Assembly (NCBI GenBank): GCA_028280805.1
Contig: JANQLB010000084.1
Coordinates: forward strand, 177,910 to 241,909
Direction of reading: 5' to 3'
Length of the DNA: 64,000 nucleotides
Source of the DNA: Tissierellales bacterium
Lineage (GTDB): Bacteria > Bacillota > Clostridia > Tissierellales > VENL01
Shown: positions 11,609-19,250 of the stretch, one piece after another
Position numbering within the stretch: the first letter of the stretch is position 1
How the letters are laid out: each line of letters opens with the position of its first letter
Program-made: the position numbers and the translations under genes
Notes under the pieces: model-generated
Told to the model about the DNA's origin: nothing
Database searches by the model: none
What the model saw: the letters and a program-made list of their open reading frames with translations, nothing else

Positions 11609-12115
11609 GTGAAAGATATTCATGACAATTTCTTATATACGAGAGATGGCCAAATTCTCGCCTATATTAAGATTCATCCCATTAGCATAGATTTGTTTTC
11701 AGACAGTGAAAAAGAACAGATTTCAAAGGTTTTAACAGCTGAATTATCCAGTGTTCAAAAACCCTTTAAATTTCTAGCTGTCTCAAGACCTGTTGATATC
11801 ACACCACTGGTGAATGAGTATCAAAGTCTCTTATCAGAAACGACAGATCAAAAACAAAAAGAGCTACTTAGAAATGAAATCATGGAGATCAGTAATTTTG
11901 CTACCAGTGGTGAAGTAATTGAACGAAACTTTTTTATTATGCTGTGGAGTCCATATCGTCAAGGTGTAGAACCAGATTTAATTAAAGAGTGTAAAGAAAT
12001 GATCCAAAAGTTTGAAAGCGTGAATATCAGTTCAGACATTATCAAAGAACAGGAAATCGTCAGATTATGTAATCTCATTAATAATCCAGCATATATTTGT
12101 TTTGACTTTGACTAG
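11609..12115 (+). pseudogene. N-terminal domain of a VirB4/TraE-like conjugation protein, truncated
   Basis: The reading from a GTG at 11609 begins DNFLYTRDGQILAYIKI, followed by SRPVDITPLV and later EIVRLCNLINNPAY. This is the N-terminal domain of the VirB4-like ATPase of Tn916/Tn1549-type elements. It then ends abruptly in ICFDFD-stop. The ATPase domain with Walker motifs, which would bring the protein to 600-800 residues, is absent. A deletion joint is likely near 12095, just before the cytolysin-like gene region. Confidence 0.7.
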
Positions 12116-12252
12116 CATTTGTTTTGAATTTTGTAATTTTAGTGTATCTGGTTTGAAAATATTTCAATACCTATATATTGATTTTATAATTTGGTTATGC
12201 TATATTTTTATAGTTACTTGAATTATCAATTTTTTATTTTGGAGGTGTTGCA

Positions 12253-14322
12253 GTGAAAAAAATTCTAGTATTTCAAATTATAATGTTAATACTAATAGTC
12301 TTTGTAGGATGTGATGATTCTGGTCAAGTGCAAAAGAACATTTCAATAGATTCAGATAAATTAATCAATACACAAAGTGAAGTTAGTAATGATGCTGAAA
12401 ATAAGATACCTGAAATCTTTACAGATTATAATCCAAAGTTAAGTAATTTTTTAGCTCAAAATGATGGTTTGAAATTATTTAAAGATGAACTCCCTTCCGA
12501 GTTTAAAGAAGTAACTGGAGAAGAAAAAGAGATTAAAGGTGGATATGTTTATGTTACAAAGGAGTTCAATGAAGTTAGAAGTTTTGATGAACAAGTAGTT
12601 TTTACAAAAAGTGACGTCATCTATCCAGGAGCAATTTTTAGAGGGGATTCATTACTACAAAATGAATATATTCCAATCAATTTGCCAAGAAACGCTATAG
12701 ATATTTCATTATCCTTACAAGGAAATATTATTGTGAAAAGTGAGATTGATAACCCTCGTGTAGTATCAAGCGCTCGTGAAGCTATCAATGAATTATTAAA
12801 TCAAGATGGTCTTGAGGGACCAGCTTCTCTTACGTTCAATGTTAGTGAAATAACTTCTTCAAACCAGCTTTCTTTAAAGTTGGGTAGTGGTATAGGAGTA
12901 AATGGAATTTCTCTAGGATTTGGAATTTCTCCTTCTACATTATTTGAGAAAAGTAGAAAATTTGCTCAATTTACTCAACGCTATTATAGTGTAGGCGTTG
13001 ATAGACCTCAATATCTATCAAACTTTTTTGATCCTTCTGTAACTGAAGAGCAAATTATTGAAGCGAGTAATGGATATATGCCAGTATATGTCTCAAATGT
13101 AATATATGGACGTAGAGGGATATTTGAACTTGAAACTGAGTACGACAGTGAAAGTTTAGAGAAGGCTTTTAGTGTAGGATATGGCGTTGAAGGTATTGGT
13201 GTAAGTGGCGAAATAAAAGATGCTGTTTCTAGTTCAATGAAAAAGTCTGATATGAAACTCTACATCTTAGGTGGAGATGGGAATTCTGCTGTGGAAGCAA
13301 TTGATAGTTATGAAGCTTTTGTTAACCACATACAGTCTGGGGGAAGGTATTCATCATCTAACAGAGGTGAAATAATTGGATTTGAGTTAAGATATCTTCA
13401 TGATGATAGCATAGCAAAAACTGTAATTAATGAGTCGTATAAAGTGACAGAAAAAGTGCCGCGAAATAGATATATTTCTTATGATGTGAGTTATATAGAA
13501 GCTTACACAGAAGCGGATAGCAATGGAGTACAATTAGATAGATTTGAAATTTTTATTGATAGAGATAATGAACCATTATGGGGAATTACTAGTGATAAAA
13601 TTGGAAGCTCTATTTACCAGCTCATGTCATCGGATTTGAAAGTAGGTATTTATAATAATAAGAGAATATCTTTTGATGAAGTCAGAAAGAATAGAACAGT
13701 TCGAGATGGTAACGCATGGTACTATAAGTGGAAACCAAAACAAATTTTATATACTGACCCCAATAAGGACGTGGTAAAGTTTGATACAACATTAGGTGGT
13801 AGTTTCTGGTATCAGCCGTCCAATAGTATGTTTGTTAAATCAAAAAAATTCACATTAAATGAATCCATAGTTTTTGACATTAAAAGCATTGAAGAGGATG
13901 AAGTTATAATTTTAAAAGTTACTGATGATGAGTTTCCATCATATAGCTTTGAAATAGGGATTGAAGTAAATGTAATATATGAGGATCAAATAGACTCAGT
14001 TTATACTCCAGTTATAAGAGCAATTGAAAATGGTAGTGAAATTAGACTTGAATGGAGTACATATGATAAACCTGAAGAGCCTTATAGTTATATTTCTGTA
14101 TCTAAATCGAACTTAAGACCATCATATCCAGATGATGGCTATACTAGGCCTGATTATAATTATCGGAATAAACAAGTAAGATTCTTTCCAGGGAAAAGTG
14201 GATTTGAAAATGCAGATTTTGAAGAGTTAGTTTCGGGGGAAACATATAATGTTTCAGTAACAGTGGTGTATGATGATGGTAAGTCGTGGACTAGTGAGCC
14301 TATCCAGATAACTATGCCCTAA
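12253..14322 (+). CDS. Cholesterol-dependent-cytolysin-like lipoprotein without undecapeptide
   Basis: 689 residues, GTG start with GGAGGTG upstream. Residues 1-20 are a signal peptide with lipobox Cys20, so the mature protein is predicted to be lipid-anchored outside. Residues about 55-415 follow the CDC (thiol-activated cytolysin) pore-forming fold: YPGAIF (124-129), IYGRRGIFELET (284-295), YILGGD (337-342, the hinge glycine pair) and YLHDDSIAKT (381-390). The CDC membrane-binding domain 4 with its Cys/Trp-rich undecapeptide is not found. The only cysteine is Cys20. Instead there is a region of unknown fold (about 415-575) and a fibronectin-III-like C-terminal domain (about 583-689). This fits the wider CDC-like group rather than classical toxins. 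It is intact among ruined mobile genes. Target and function are unknown. Confidence 0.75.
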   Translation: MKKILVFQIIMLILIVFVGCDDSGQVQKNISIDSDKLINTQSEVSNDAENKIPEIFTDYNPKLSNFLAQNDGLKLFKDELPSEFKEVTGEEKEIKGGYVYVTKEFNEVRSFDEQVVFTKSDVIYPGAIFRGDSLLQNEYIPINLPRNAIDISLSLQGNIIVKSEIDNPRVVSSAREAINELLNQDGLEGPASLTFNVSEITSSNQLSLKLGSGIGVNGISLGFGISPSTLFEKSRKFAQFTQRYYSVGVDRPQYLSNFFDPSVTEEQIIEASNGYMPVYVSNVIYGRRGIFELETEYDSESLEKAFSVGYGVEGIGVSGEIKDAVSSSMKKSDMKLYILGGDGNSAVEAIDSYEAFVNHIQSGGRYSSSNRGEIIGFELRYLHDDSIAKTVINESYKVTEKVPRNRYISYDVSYIEAYTEADSNGVQLDRFEIFIDRDNEPLWGITSDKIGSSIYQLMSSDLKVGIYNNKRISFDEVRKNRTVRDGNAWYYKWKPKQILYTDPNKDVVKFDTTLGGSFWYQPSNSMFVKSKKFTLNESIVFDIKSIEEDEVIILKVTDDEFPSYSFEIGIEVNVIYEDQIDSVYTPVIRAIENGSEIRLEWSTYDKPEEPYSYISVSKSNLRPSYPDDGYTRPDYNYRNKQVRFFPGKSGFENADFEELVSGETYNVSVTVVYDDGKSWTSEPIQITMP

Positions 14323-14340
14323 TACAATTTTGATTTAATA

Positions 14341-15225
14341 AGTAAAGATTATGAATTTAACATTTATGTTGTAGATATGGACTTAGAAAAATTCTTTGAC
14401 AACGTAAATCACGACCTTTTAATACACCTTGTGGCACGTAAGATAAAAGATAAAAGGGTGCTCAAATTGATTAGAAGATACCTAAACTCAGGGGTAATGC
14501 TAAAAGGAATGCTAGTTAAAACGGAAGAAGGAGCACCTCAAGGTGGTCCTTTGAGTCCATTACTTAGCAATATATTACTAGACGAGCTAGACAAAGAATT
14601 AGAAAGACGAGGACATAAATTCTGTAGATATGCTGATGATTGTAACATTTATATTAAAAGCATTAGAGCAGGAGAAAGGATTTTAGAGAGTATAACTAAG
14701 TTTCTAAAAAGTAAACTAAAGCTCAAAGTAAACAAAGAAAAGAGTGCAGTATCTTCTCCTATAAAAAGAAAATTTTTAGGATATAGCTTCTACTACCTTA
14801 AAGGAGTCGCTAGATTTAGAGTTCATGATAAAAGCTATAAAAGACTTAAAGATAAGATTAGAAAGGCAACTAATAAGAATATTAGTATGAATTTCAAAGA
14901 TAGATTGGGGAAATTAAAAGAAATCATAGTAGGCTGGGTGAATTACTTCAAATTAGCAGATATGAAGAATAAACTAAGAGAATTGGACAAATGGATAAGG
15001 AGAAGACTCAGGGCTTGCATATGGAAGACTTGGAAACGAGTAAAGACACGTTATAAGAACTTAGTTAAACTAAAAGTTCCAAGAGATATAGCGTGGCAAC
15101 ATGCAAACACAAGAAAAGGCTACTGGAGAATCTCCAAAAGTCCAATACTAAGTAAAACCATAACTAATAAAAGATTGACTAATTACGGTTTTACAAGCTT
15201 ATCTTTACAGTATGAAAAAATTTAG
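14341..15225 (+). pseudogene. ltrA: Group II intron reverse transcriptase/maturase, N-terminally truncated
   Basis: The frame is open from 14323, but the first recognisable residues are VVDMDLEKFFDNVNHD (about 14362 on). It keeps GAPQGGPLSPLLSN, the YADD catalytic motif (YADDCN), and a maturase domain (RRRLRACIWKTWKR, GYWRISKSP). About 150 N-terminal residues of the normal 420 are gone. The ATG at 14377 lies inside the RT domain and has no ribosome site. It shares its frame with the upstream lipoprotein gene, separated by one stop and 18 codons. Confidence 0.88.
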
Positions 15226-15236
15226 ATTGTCTTAAT

Positions 15237-15314
15237 GAACCGCCGTATACTGAACGGTACGTACGGTGGTGTGAGAGGTCGGTAGATAAAATAATTATCT
15301 AACTCCTACTCTAT
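15237..15314 (+). ncRNA. Group IIC intron domains V and VI
   Basis: Domain V is the hairpin with CGCCGTATA and its partner TACGTACGGTG (15241-15268). The CGC triad marks class C. Domain VI follows (GAGAGGTCGGTAGATAA ... TTATCTAACTCCTAC). The domain VI tail is nearly the same as the inverted repeat after groL. Confidence 0.75.
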
Positions 15315-15574
15315 TTCAAAGGGTAAAAATAACAGGCGAAGTTAAAGGCGATTATCTCCGATCAATGGCGTTGAATGGAGATATAAACATCACCCTAGGG
15401 AAGTTTAAAAGTGATAAGTTGGCTTTGGCAATAAAAAAGCTTTCTGAAGTATTAAGAGATTCTTTAAACGCAGGTATTGAAGAAGAGCTTTCTAATAAGA
15501 TACTAGAAACCAATATATTTTTAGAAGAATTACAAAAGCTAATGACAGCTGATAAAAATGAGAAGTGTTTATAA
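15314..15574 (+). pseudogene. 3' fragment of an unidentified gene downstream of the intron
   Basis: The open frame from the intron end reads FQRVKITGEVKGDYLRSMAL and then a helical tail with KLALAIKKLSEVLRDSL, ending at 15574. An ATG at 15365 could give 69 residues, but there is no ribosome site before it. The natural reading starts upstream of it, so this looks like the C-terminus of a longer protein whose 5' part was lost. I do not recognise the family. A good terminator follows at once. Confidence 0.45.
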
Positions 15575-15579
15575 AATGC

Positions 15580-15629
15580 AAAAGAAGGTACATGAACAAT
15601 GTATGATGTTCGTGTACCTTCTTTTGTAT
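15580..15629 (+). terminator. Terminator after the island gene fragment
   Basis: AAAAGAAGGTACATGAACA (15580-15598) pairs with TGTTCGTGTACCTTCTTTT (15607-15625) with one mismatch, and a T-rich tail follows on both strands. Confidence 0.8.
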
Positions 15630-15753
15630 TTTCAATATTAATATTTTGACATTGAAAAGTGTAGCTGCTTCGTTTAAAATTGAGAGTATATAACAGGATT
15701 TATTTGATGTTATCAAAAGCACTGGACTGAATAAATGAAAAATCTCGAATAGA

Positions 15754-15783
15754 ATTTTGACTCTATTTTGACTCCATTTTAAA
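15754..15783 (+). repeat. Tandem ATTTTGACTC repeats near the right end of the island
   Basis: ATTTTGACTC occurs twice in a row (15754-15763 and 15765-15774), followed by CATTTTAAA. The second unit and its flank match 9446-9464 near the left end. Probable integrase arm-type sites. Confidence 0.5.
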
Positions 15784-15878
15784 TAATAGTCGAAAAAAAC
15801 AGTGATAATAATAGTAAAAATGATACCAAAAACACTGTAAAATCAATAAAAAGCATTAGTAAATAAATCTTCCTAGTC

Positions 15879-15890
15879 GAGTGGGAGTAA
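15879..15890 (+). mobile_element. Right attachment-like site: displaced guaA 3' end
   Basis: GAGTGGGAGTAA would encode EWE-stop, the usual GuaA terminus, and it is followed by an intergenic terminator. This is best explained as the original guaA tail pushed 6.5 kb away by insertion. Confidence 0.6.
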
Positions 15891-15896
15891 GAACAA

Positions 15897-15943
15897 AAAA
15901 TCCGTTAATCTTGTAATTTGCAATAGGTTAACGGATTTTGTTT
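15897..15943 (+). terminator. Terminator beyond the island, probably native to guaA
   Basis: AAAATCCGTTAA (15897-15908) pairs with TTAACGGATTTT (15928-15939), followed by GTTTTG. Confidence 0.8.
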
Positions 15944-16069
15944 TGTGGTACAAATTCTGATTCGTATGGATGATTGATTATAAATCGATAGTTTATATAA
16001 CTATAAATATGTAGTAGTTGTAGATAGGTTTACTGAGTAGTATAATATTGTAATGAGGAAGTTAGAATA

Positions 16070-16210
16070 ATGATATTCAAAAAATTAGATAAAGAGAATT
16101 TAAGCAAAGTATTACAATTTATCACACAGATATTTCCTGAAGTTATAACCAACCCATTGAAGTTAAGAAGTCTAATAGAGAAAGATACGTTTGATTTAAG
16201 CTATTTTTAG
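16070..16210 (+). CDS. Short ORF, possibly a truncated N-terminus
   Basis: 46 codons from an ATG with GAGGAAG upstream, beginning MIFKKLDKENLSKVLQFITQ and ending KDTFDLSYF-stop. It looks like the first helix and strand of a longer protein cut short. I do not recognise the family. It stands alone between the island terminator and the lipoprotein gene at 16243. Confidence 0.3.
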   Translation: MIFKKLDKENLSKVLQFITQIFPEVITNPLKLRSLIEKDTFDLSYF

Positions 16211-16242
16211 CATACTTAACTACCATGTGAGGAGGAGGAAGT

Positions 16243-17550
16243 ATGAAATTGTATGTAAGATGTATTGTTCTTATAGTGCTTGTTTTAAGCTTTACTGGAT
16301 GTAGTACAAAGGATAATGAAGGAGTAAGTGAATTCACAATAGAGTCAGAAACGAGTAATTCAGAGGTTAAAACTGATAATGTAGAAGAGATGAGTATTGA
16401 TGAATATTTTAAGGTTAATAGTTTTCCAGTTACAGTTGATGATGAATATACAACAGAAGGTTTAGAGATATTAGAAGATGATTTGAACAATTTAGATATT
16501 TTTTTTACTGGGGAATTTCATGGAACACAAGCAAATTATCAGTTAAAGACAACATTTATCAAATTCTTTAAAGAAAAAACTAATTTTAAGTACCTGCTAT
16601 GTGAGTTGCCATATAGTTCAACATACTATTTGAACAAATACTTAAAAACTGGAGATGAAGGCATATTAGATCAAGTATCTGCTTTAGGTAAGCATTCACT
16701 GTTTTCAAGTGAAGAAGACTATAGTCAATGGAAAGAATTTTATGAGTTTAATGAATCATTAAAAGAAAATGAAAGAATTATTGCGATTGGTGTGGATCTT
16801 GAACATGATCAACATATAGCATTAAGCTGCCTTGATAATTTGTTAAGCGAAAAAGAAGTACCAATTGAAATACAAGACTCTATTTTACTAGTAGATAAAT
16901 CAATAGAATTAATTAATAAAAGTTTTCAAAATCAATTTAAGGTTATAGAAAATTGTGAAATAATTTTAAATGATATACAATTCAACCGAGAGATCTATGA
17001 GAATTGCTTGCAAGATGATTTAATATATTTTGAATTAGTTATTAAAAATCTAGTGAATTATAAAGAAGCTTCAAAATTAAAAAATAATTATGTTGAGTTC
17101 CATAACACAAGAGATAAAATGATATATGAGAATTTTGTTGCATTAGACAATTTCCTTTCAAAGGGTAAATATTTTGGTCAATGGGGTGCTGGTCATGTTC
17201 TTCAAGAAAAAAACAACGATATAACTTGTTTTGCATCACATCTTAATAGCAAGAACTCAAAATACGAGGATAAGATATTATCAATAGTTTTTAATTACAT
17301 AGATTGTGAGGTAATGGCGAGCACTTATACGGGAGCTTCAGATTTAGAGGTCGCTTTCCATATAATAGAAGAAAGACAAGATATTTACGATGAAAAGTTT
17401 ATTATATATAAACTTTATGATGATATTAAAAGACCTGAGATAACTATGCTAGTTAGTGATGCACATGAGCAATTAGAAAGCGATATATCAAATTACTTCC
17501 AATATGTATTATTAATTAAAGATTCGAAGGCGACAGTTCCTCTAATGTAG
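16243..17550 (+). CDS. Lipoprotein with an erythromycin-esterase/ChaN-like domain
   Basis: 435 residues with a strong GAGGAGGAGG site. The signal peptide has lipobox Cys20 (SFTGC). The mature part has TGEFHGTQANY (residues 89-99), resembling the Glu/His signature of the erythromycin esterase and ChaN/Tiki-like hydrolases, then YLLCELPYS, IGVDLEHDQH and GQWGAGHV, whose His/Glu could complete a metal or catalytic site. Antibiotic hydrolysis is not implied: most such lipoproteins are uncharacterised. A degenerate copy of its last third follows at 17571-17805, so the locus once held a tandem pair. Confidence 0.6.
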   Translation: MKLYVRCIVLIVLVLSFTGCSTKDNEGVSEFTIESETSNSEVKTDNVEEMSIDEYFKVNSFPVTVDDEYTTEGLEILEDDLNNLDIFFTGEFHGTQANYQLKTTFIKFFKEKTNFKYLLCELPYSSTYYLNKYLKTGDEGILDQVSALGKHSLFSSEEDYSQWKEFYEFNESLKENERIIAIGVDLEHDQHIALSCLDNLLSEKEVPIEIQDSILLVDKSIELINKSFQNQFKVIENCEIILNDIQFNREIYENCLQDDLIYFELVIKNLVNYKEASKLKNNYVEFHNTRDKMIYENFVALDNFLSKGKYFGQWGAGHVLQEKNNDITCFASHLNSKNSKYEDKILSIVFNYIDCEVMASTYTGASDLEVAFHIIEERQDIYDEKFIIYKLYDDIKRPEITMLVSDAHEQLESDISNYFQYVLLIKDSKATVPLM

Positions 17551-17570
17551 TAATAGATTTAGTTTAAATT

Positions 17571-17805
17571 GGTCTAAAGTCCTTTCGATTGTATATAACT
17601 ACATTGACTGTGAGGTAATGAGATTAGGTGAAACAGAAGCTTTTAGAAAAAGTGATCATTCCCATAGTTGAAGACTAAATTTAATTAAATAATTTGATGA
17701 TAAACATATATTATACAAGTTAAATAATGACCAATTGAATAGACCTATGATACCTATGGTTGATGTAAAAATAGATGAGTCATTAAACGATGAGGTAGTG
17801 TCCTA
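17571..17805 (+). pseudogene. Degenerate 3' copy of the preceding lipoprotein gene
   Basis: Reading through stops gives KVLSIVYNYIDCEVM, then DDKHILYKL and NRPMIPMV. The intact gene has KILSIVFNYIDCEVM, DEKFIIYKL and KRPEITMLV in the same order and spacing. At least two in-frame stops occur. The rest of the copy is missing. Confidence 0.65.
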
Positions 17806-17902
17806 AACTTTGTGCTTAAGTGAAATTAATAACTCTTTTCTGACAATGAATTAGAAATAATAATTAAACCAGGGGGAGTTTTGTTATGAGTACATTACCA
17901 AT

Positions 17903-18397
17903 ATGTTAGAATTGCTTGACCTGCCGTCTAATTTTGATGAGATGGATTTGCATAAATCATTAGTTAATCATTTGAAAGATTTTTTAATGGAACTTGGTGC
18001 TGGTTTTAGTTTTATATGTAGTGAGTATAAATTACAGGTAGGTAATCATGACTATTTTATTGATTTATTATTTTACAATAGAAATATGTAGTGTCTTGTA
18101 GCTATTGAATTAAAAGTAGCCGAGTTTAAGCCTGAATATTTAGGTAAAATGAACTTTTATTTAGAAGCACTTGATAGAGACATAAAAATGGAACATGAAA
18201 ACCCAAGTATAGGTATTTTATTATGTAAAAGTAAAGATGATGAAGTTTTAGAATATACTTTAAGTAGAAGTATTTCACCAATGGTTATTGCTGATTATGA
18301 AACAAAAATAATAGATAAAAACATACTTAAACAAAAGCTTCATGAGTGGAGCGAGTTATATATTAATAGTTCAGAAGTTGACAATGATGATTTATAA
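17903..18397 (+). pseudogene. PDDEXK nuclease of the YhcG/DUF1016 family, N-terminally truncated and interrupted
   Basis: The reading MLELLDLPSNFDEMDLHKSL continues through GAGFSFICSEYKLQVGNHDYFIDLLFY to a TAG at 18089-18091, then on in the same frame as CLVAIELKVAEFKPEYLGKMNFYLEALD to 18397. D-x(n)-E-x-K (YFIDLLFY then IELK) is the catalytic core. The TAG replaces a residue usually Gln in NRNxQCLVAIELK-type motifs, probably from CAG. The N-terminal 150 or more residues are absent. Such nucleases often accompany restriction systems, but none is next to it. Confidence 0.75.
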
Positions 18398-18437
18398 AAA
18401 ATAGTATCACTGAAAAAAATATACGGTGGTGTTAAAT

Positions 18438-18836
18438 GTGAAAGAATATTATATTTATCCGGCTGTTTTTGATTATGCAGATGATGGAATCTCAATATCA
18501 TTTCCAGATTTACCTGGTTGCTTAAGTTGTGCTGATAATGATGAAGAGGCTGCTAAAAATGCAAAGGAAGTATTGTCATTATTTATATACGATTTTGAAA
18601 AAAACAATGAAGAAGCACCAAAACCAACACCATTGTCTGAAATAAAAATTGCAGACAATCAAGTAATAGCATTAATAGATGTGTGGATGCCATATCATAG
18701 AAGCCAGGTAAAAGAAGTATATGTAAAAAAGACATTAACTATACCTAGCGAATTGAATACACTAGGACAGTTAAATAAAATTAATTTTTCTCAACTGTTG
18801 CAAAAAGCTTTAAAAGAGAAATTAGGAATCAAGTAG
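18438..18836 (+). CDS. HicB-family antitoxin-like protein
   Basis: 132 residues. The GTG at 18438 is chosen because the upstream GGTGGTG acts as the ribosome site. The N-terminal HicB fold reads YPAVFDYADDGISISFPDLPGCLS, and the C-terminal ribbon-helix-helix-like segment KKTLTIPSELNTLGQL would bind DNA. Normally HicB neutralises the HicA mRNA interferase, but no HicA-type small gene is beside it, so it is an orphan antitoxin or a regulator. It lies 40 bases after the broken nuclease. Confidence 0.8.
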   Translation: MKEYYIYPAVFDYADDGISISFPDLPGCLSCADNDEEAAKNAKEVLSLFIYDFEKNNEEAPKPTPLSEIKIADNQVIALIDVWMPYHRSQVKEVYVKKTLTIPSELNTLGQLNKINFSQLLQKALKEKLGIK

Positions 18837-18865
18837 AGACAGGCGTATTCTTTGTCTCTTTTTTT
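18835..18865 (+). terminator. Terminator after the HicB-like gene
   Basis: AGAGACA (18835-18841) pairs with TGTCTCT (18853-18859), followed by a run of T. It starts inside the stop codon region. Confidence 0.75.
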
Positions 18866-19046
18866 GCACTAAGCAAAACTTTCTAGATGGATGATAAGTA
18901 CAATAATTGTCATAGAGAAATGATACACATTTTTTCTAAAGCCTGATTTTTTAGATGAAGTTACAAAAATATGAGAAATGAAGGGCAGTAAAATCAATAG
19001 ATGACAAATGTGATAAAATAAATTCTGCAAAATGGGAATAATCAAC

Positions 19047-19090
19047 AAACCCCTTTAAGCCTTAAATATATAAGGTTTAAGGGGTTTTTG
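19047..19090 (+). terminator. Strong terminator in the 18837-19250 intergenic stretch
   Basis: AAACCCCTTTAAGCCTT pairs with AAGGTTTAAGGGGTTT around ATATAT, with a following T run. The bases between 18866 and 19046 hold no gene I can see, so this may end a lost gene or a small transcript. Confidence 0.75.
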
Positions 19091-19154
19091 TTTAATTTGC
19101 TGTATTAGAAATGTACTGTTTTTTATCTTTTAGTTATATATTAAAAAATAAAAC

Positions 19155-19183
19155 TTTATAAGAAACATATGTTCTGCTATAAT
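19155..19183 (+). promoter_or_regulatory. Promoter with a LexA-box-like palindrome before the membrane hydrolase gene
   Basis: TTTATA (19155-19160), 17 bases, TATAAT (19178-19183) with an extended TG. The spacer carries AACATATGTT (19164-19173) inside GAAACATATGTTC, close to the Gram-positive SOS consensus GAAC-N4-GTTC. Confidence 0.45.
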
Positions 19184-19250
19184 ATAAAGGGGTACACTTA
19201 AAATATTTTGTATAAAATCATTTACATATAGACATCTAGGAGGTTTGGCA

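Larger units (their letters stand above)
14323..15314 (+). mobile_element. 5'-truncated group IIC intron
   Basis: It contains the distal two thirds of the intron-encoded reverse transcriptase and the 3' ribozyme domains (about 15237-15314). The 5' ribozyme domains I-IV and the start of the reading frame are missing. The remaining DNA begins immediately after the cytolysin-like gene. The 3' end lies in or near CCTACTCTATT. It cannot splice. Confidence 0.8.
9380..15890. mobile_element. Decayed integrative element (about 6.5 kb) at the guaA 3' end
   Basis: It is bounded by the guaA stop and a second guaA-like 3' end at 15879-15890, followed by a strong terminator that was probably the native guaA terminator. 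Inside are a broken HEPN gene, fragments of Tn1549-type conjugation genes (CD1108-like cell-wall hydrolase and VirB4-like protein), an intact cytolysin-like lipoprotein, and a truncated group IIC intron. Tandem ATTTTGACTC-type repeats lie near both ends. No integrase, relaxase or coupling protein is left, so it cannot move by itself. Confidence 0.7.

Noticed and set aside
12253..14322. Calling the lipoprotein a classical thiol-activated toxin
   Set aside because: No undecapeptide, no cysteine apart from the lipobox, and a different C-terminal domain. Only the core fold is supported.
15492..15722. 76-codon minus-strand frame in the island
   Set aside because: It crosses the strong terminator hairpin at 15580-15629 and overlaps the sense fragment. 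It has no motifs.
17806..17830. Possible terminal repeat of an insertion sequence (TAGTGTCCTAAACTTTGTGC)
   Set aside because: It resembles IS ends, but there is no second copy in the window and no transposase beside it.
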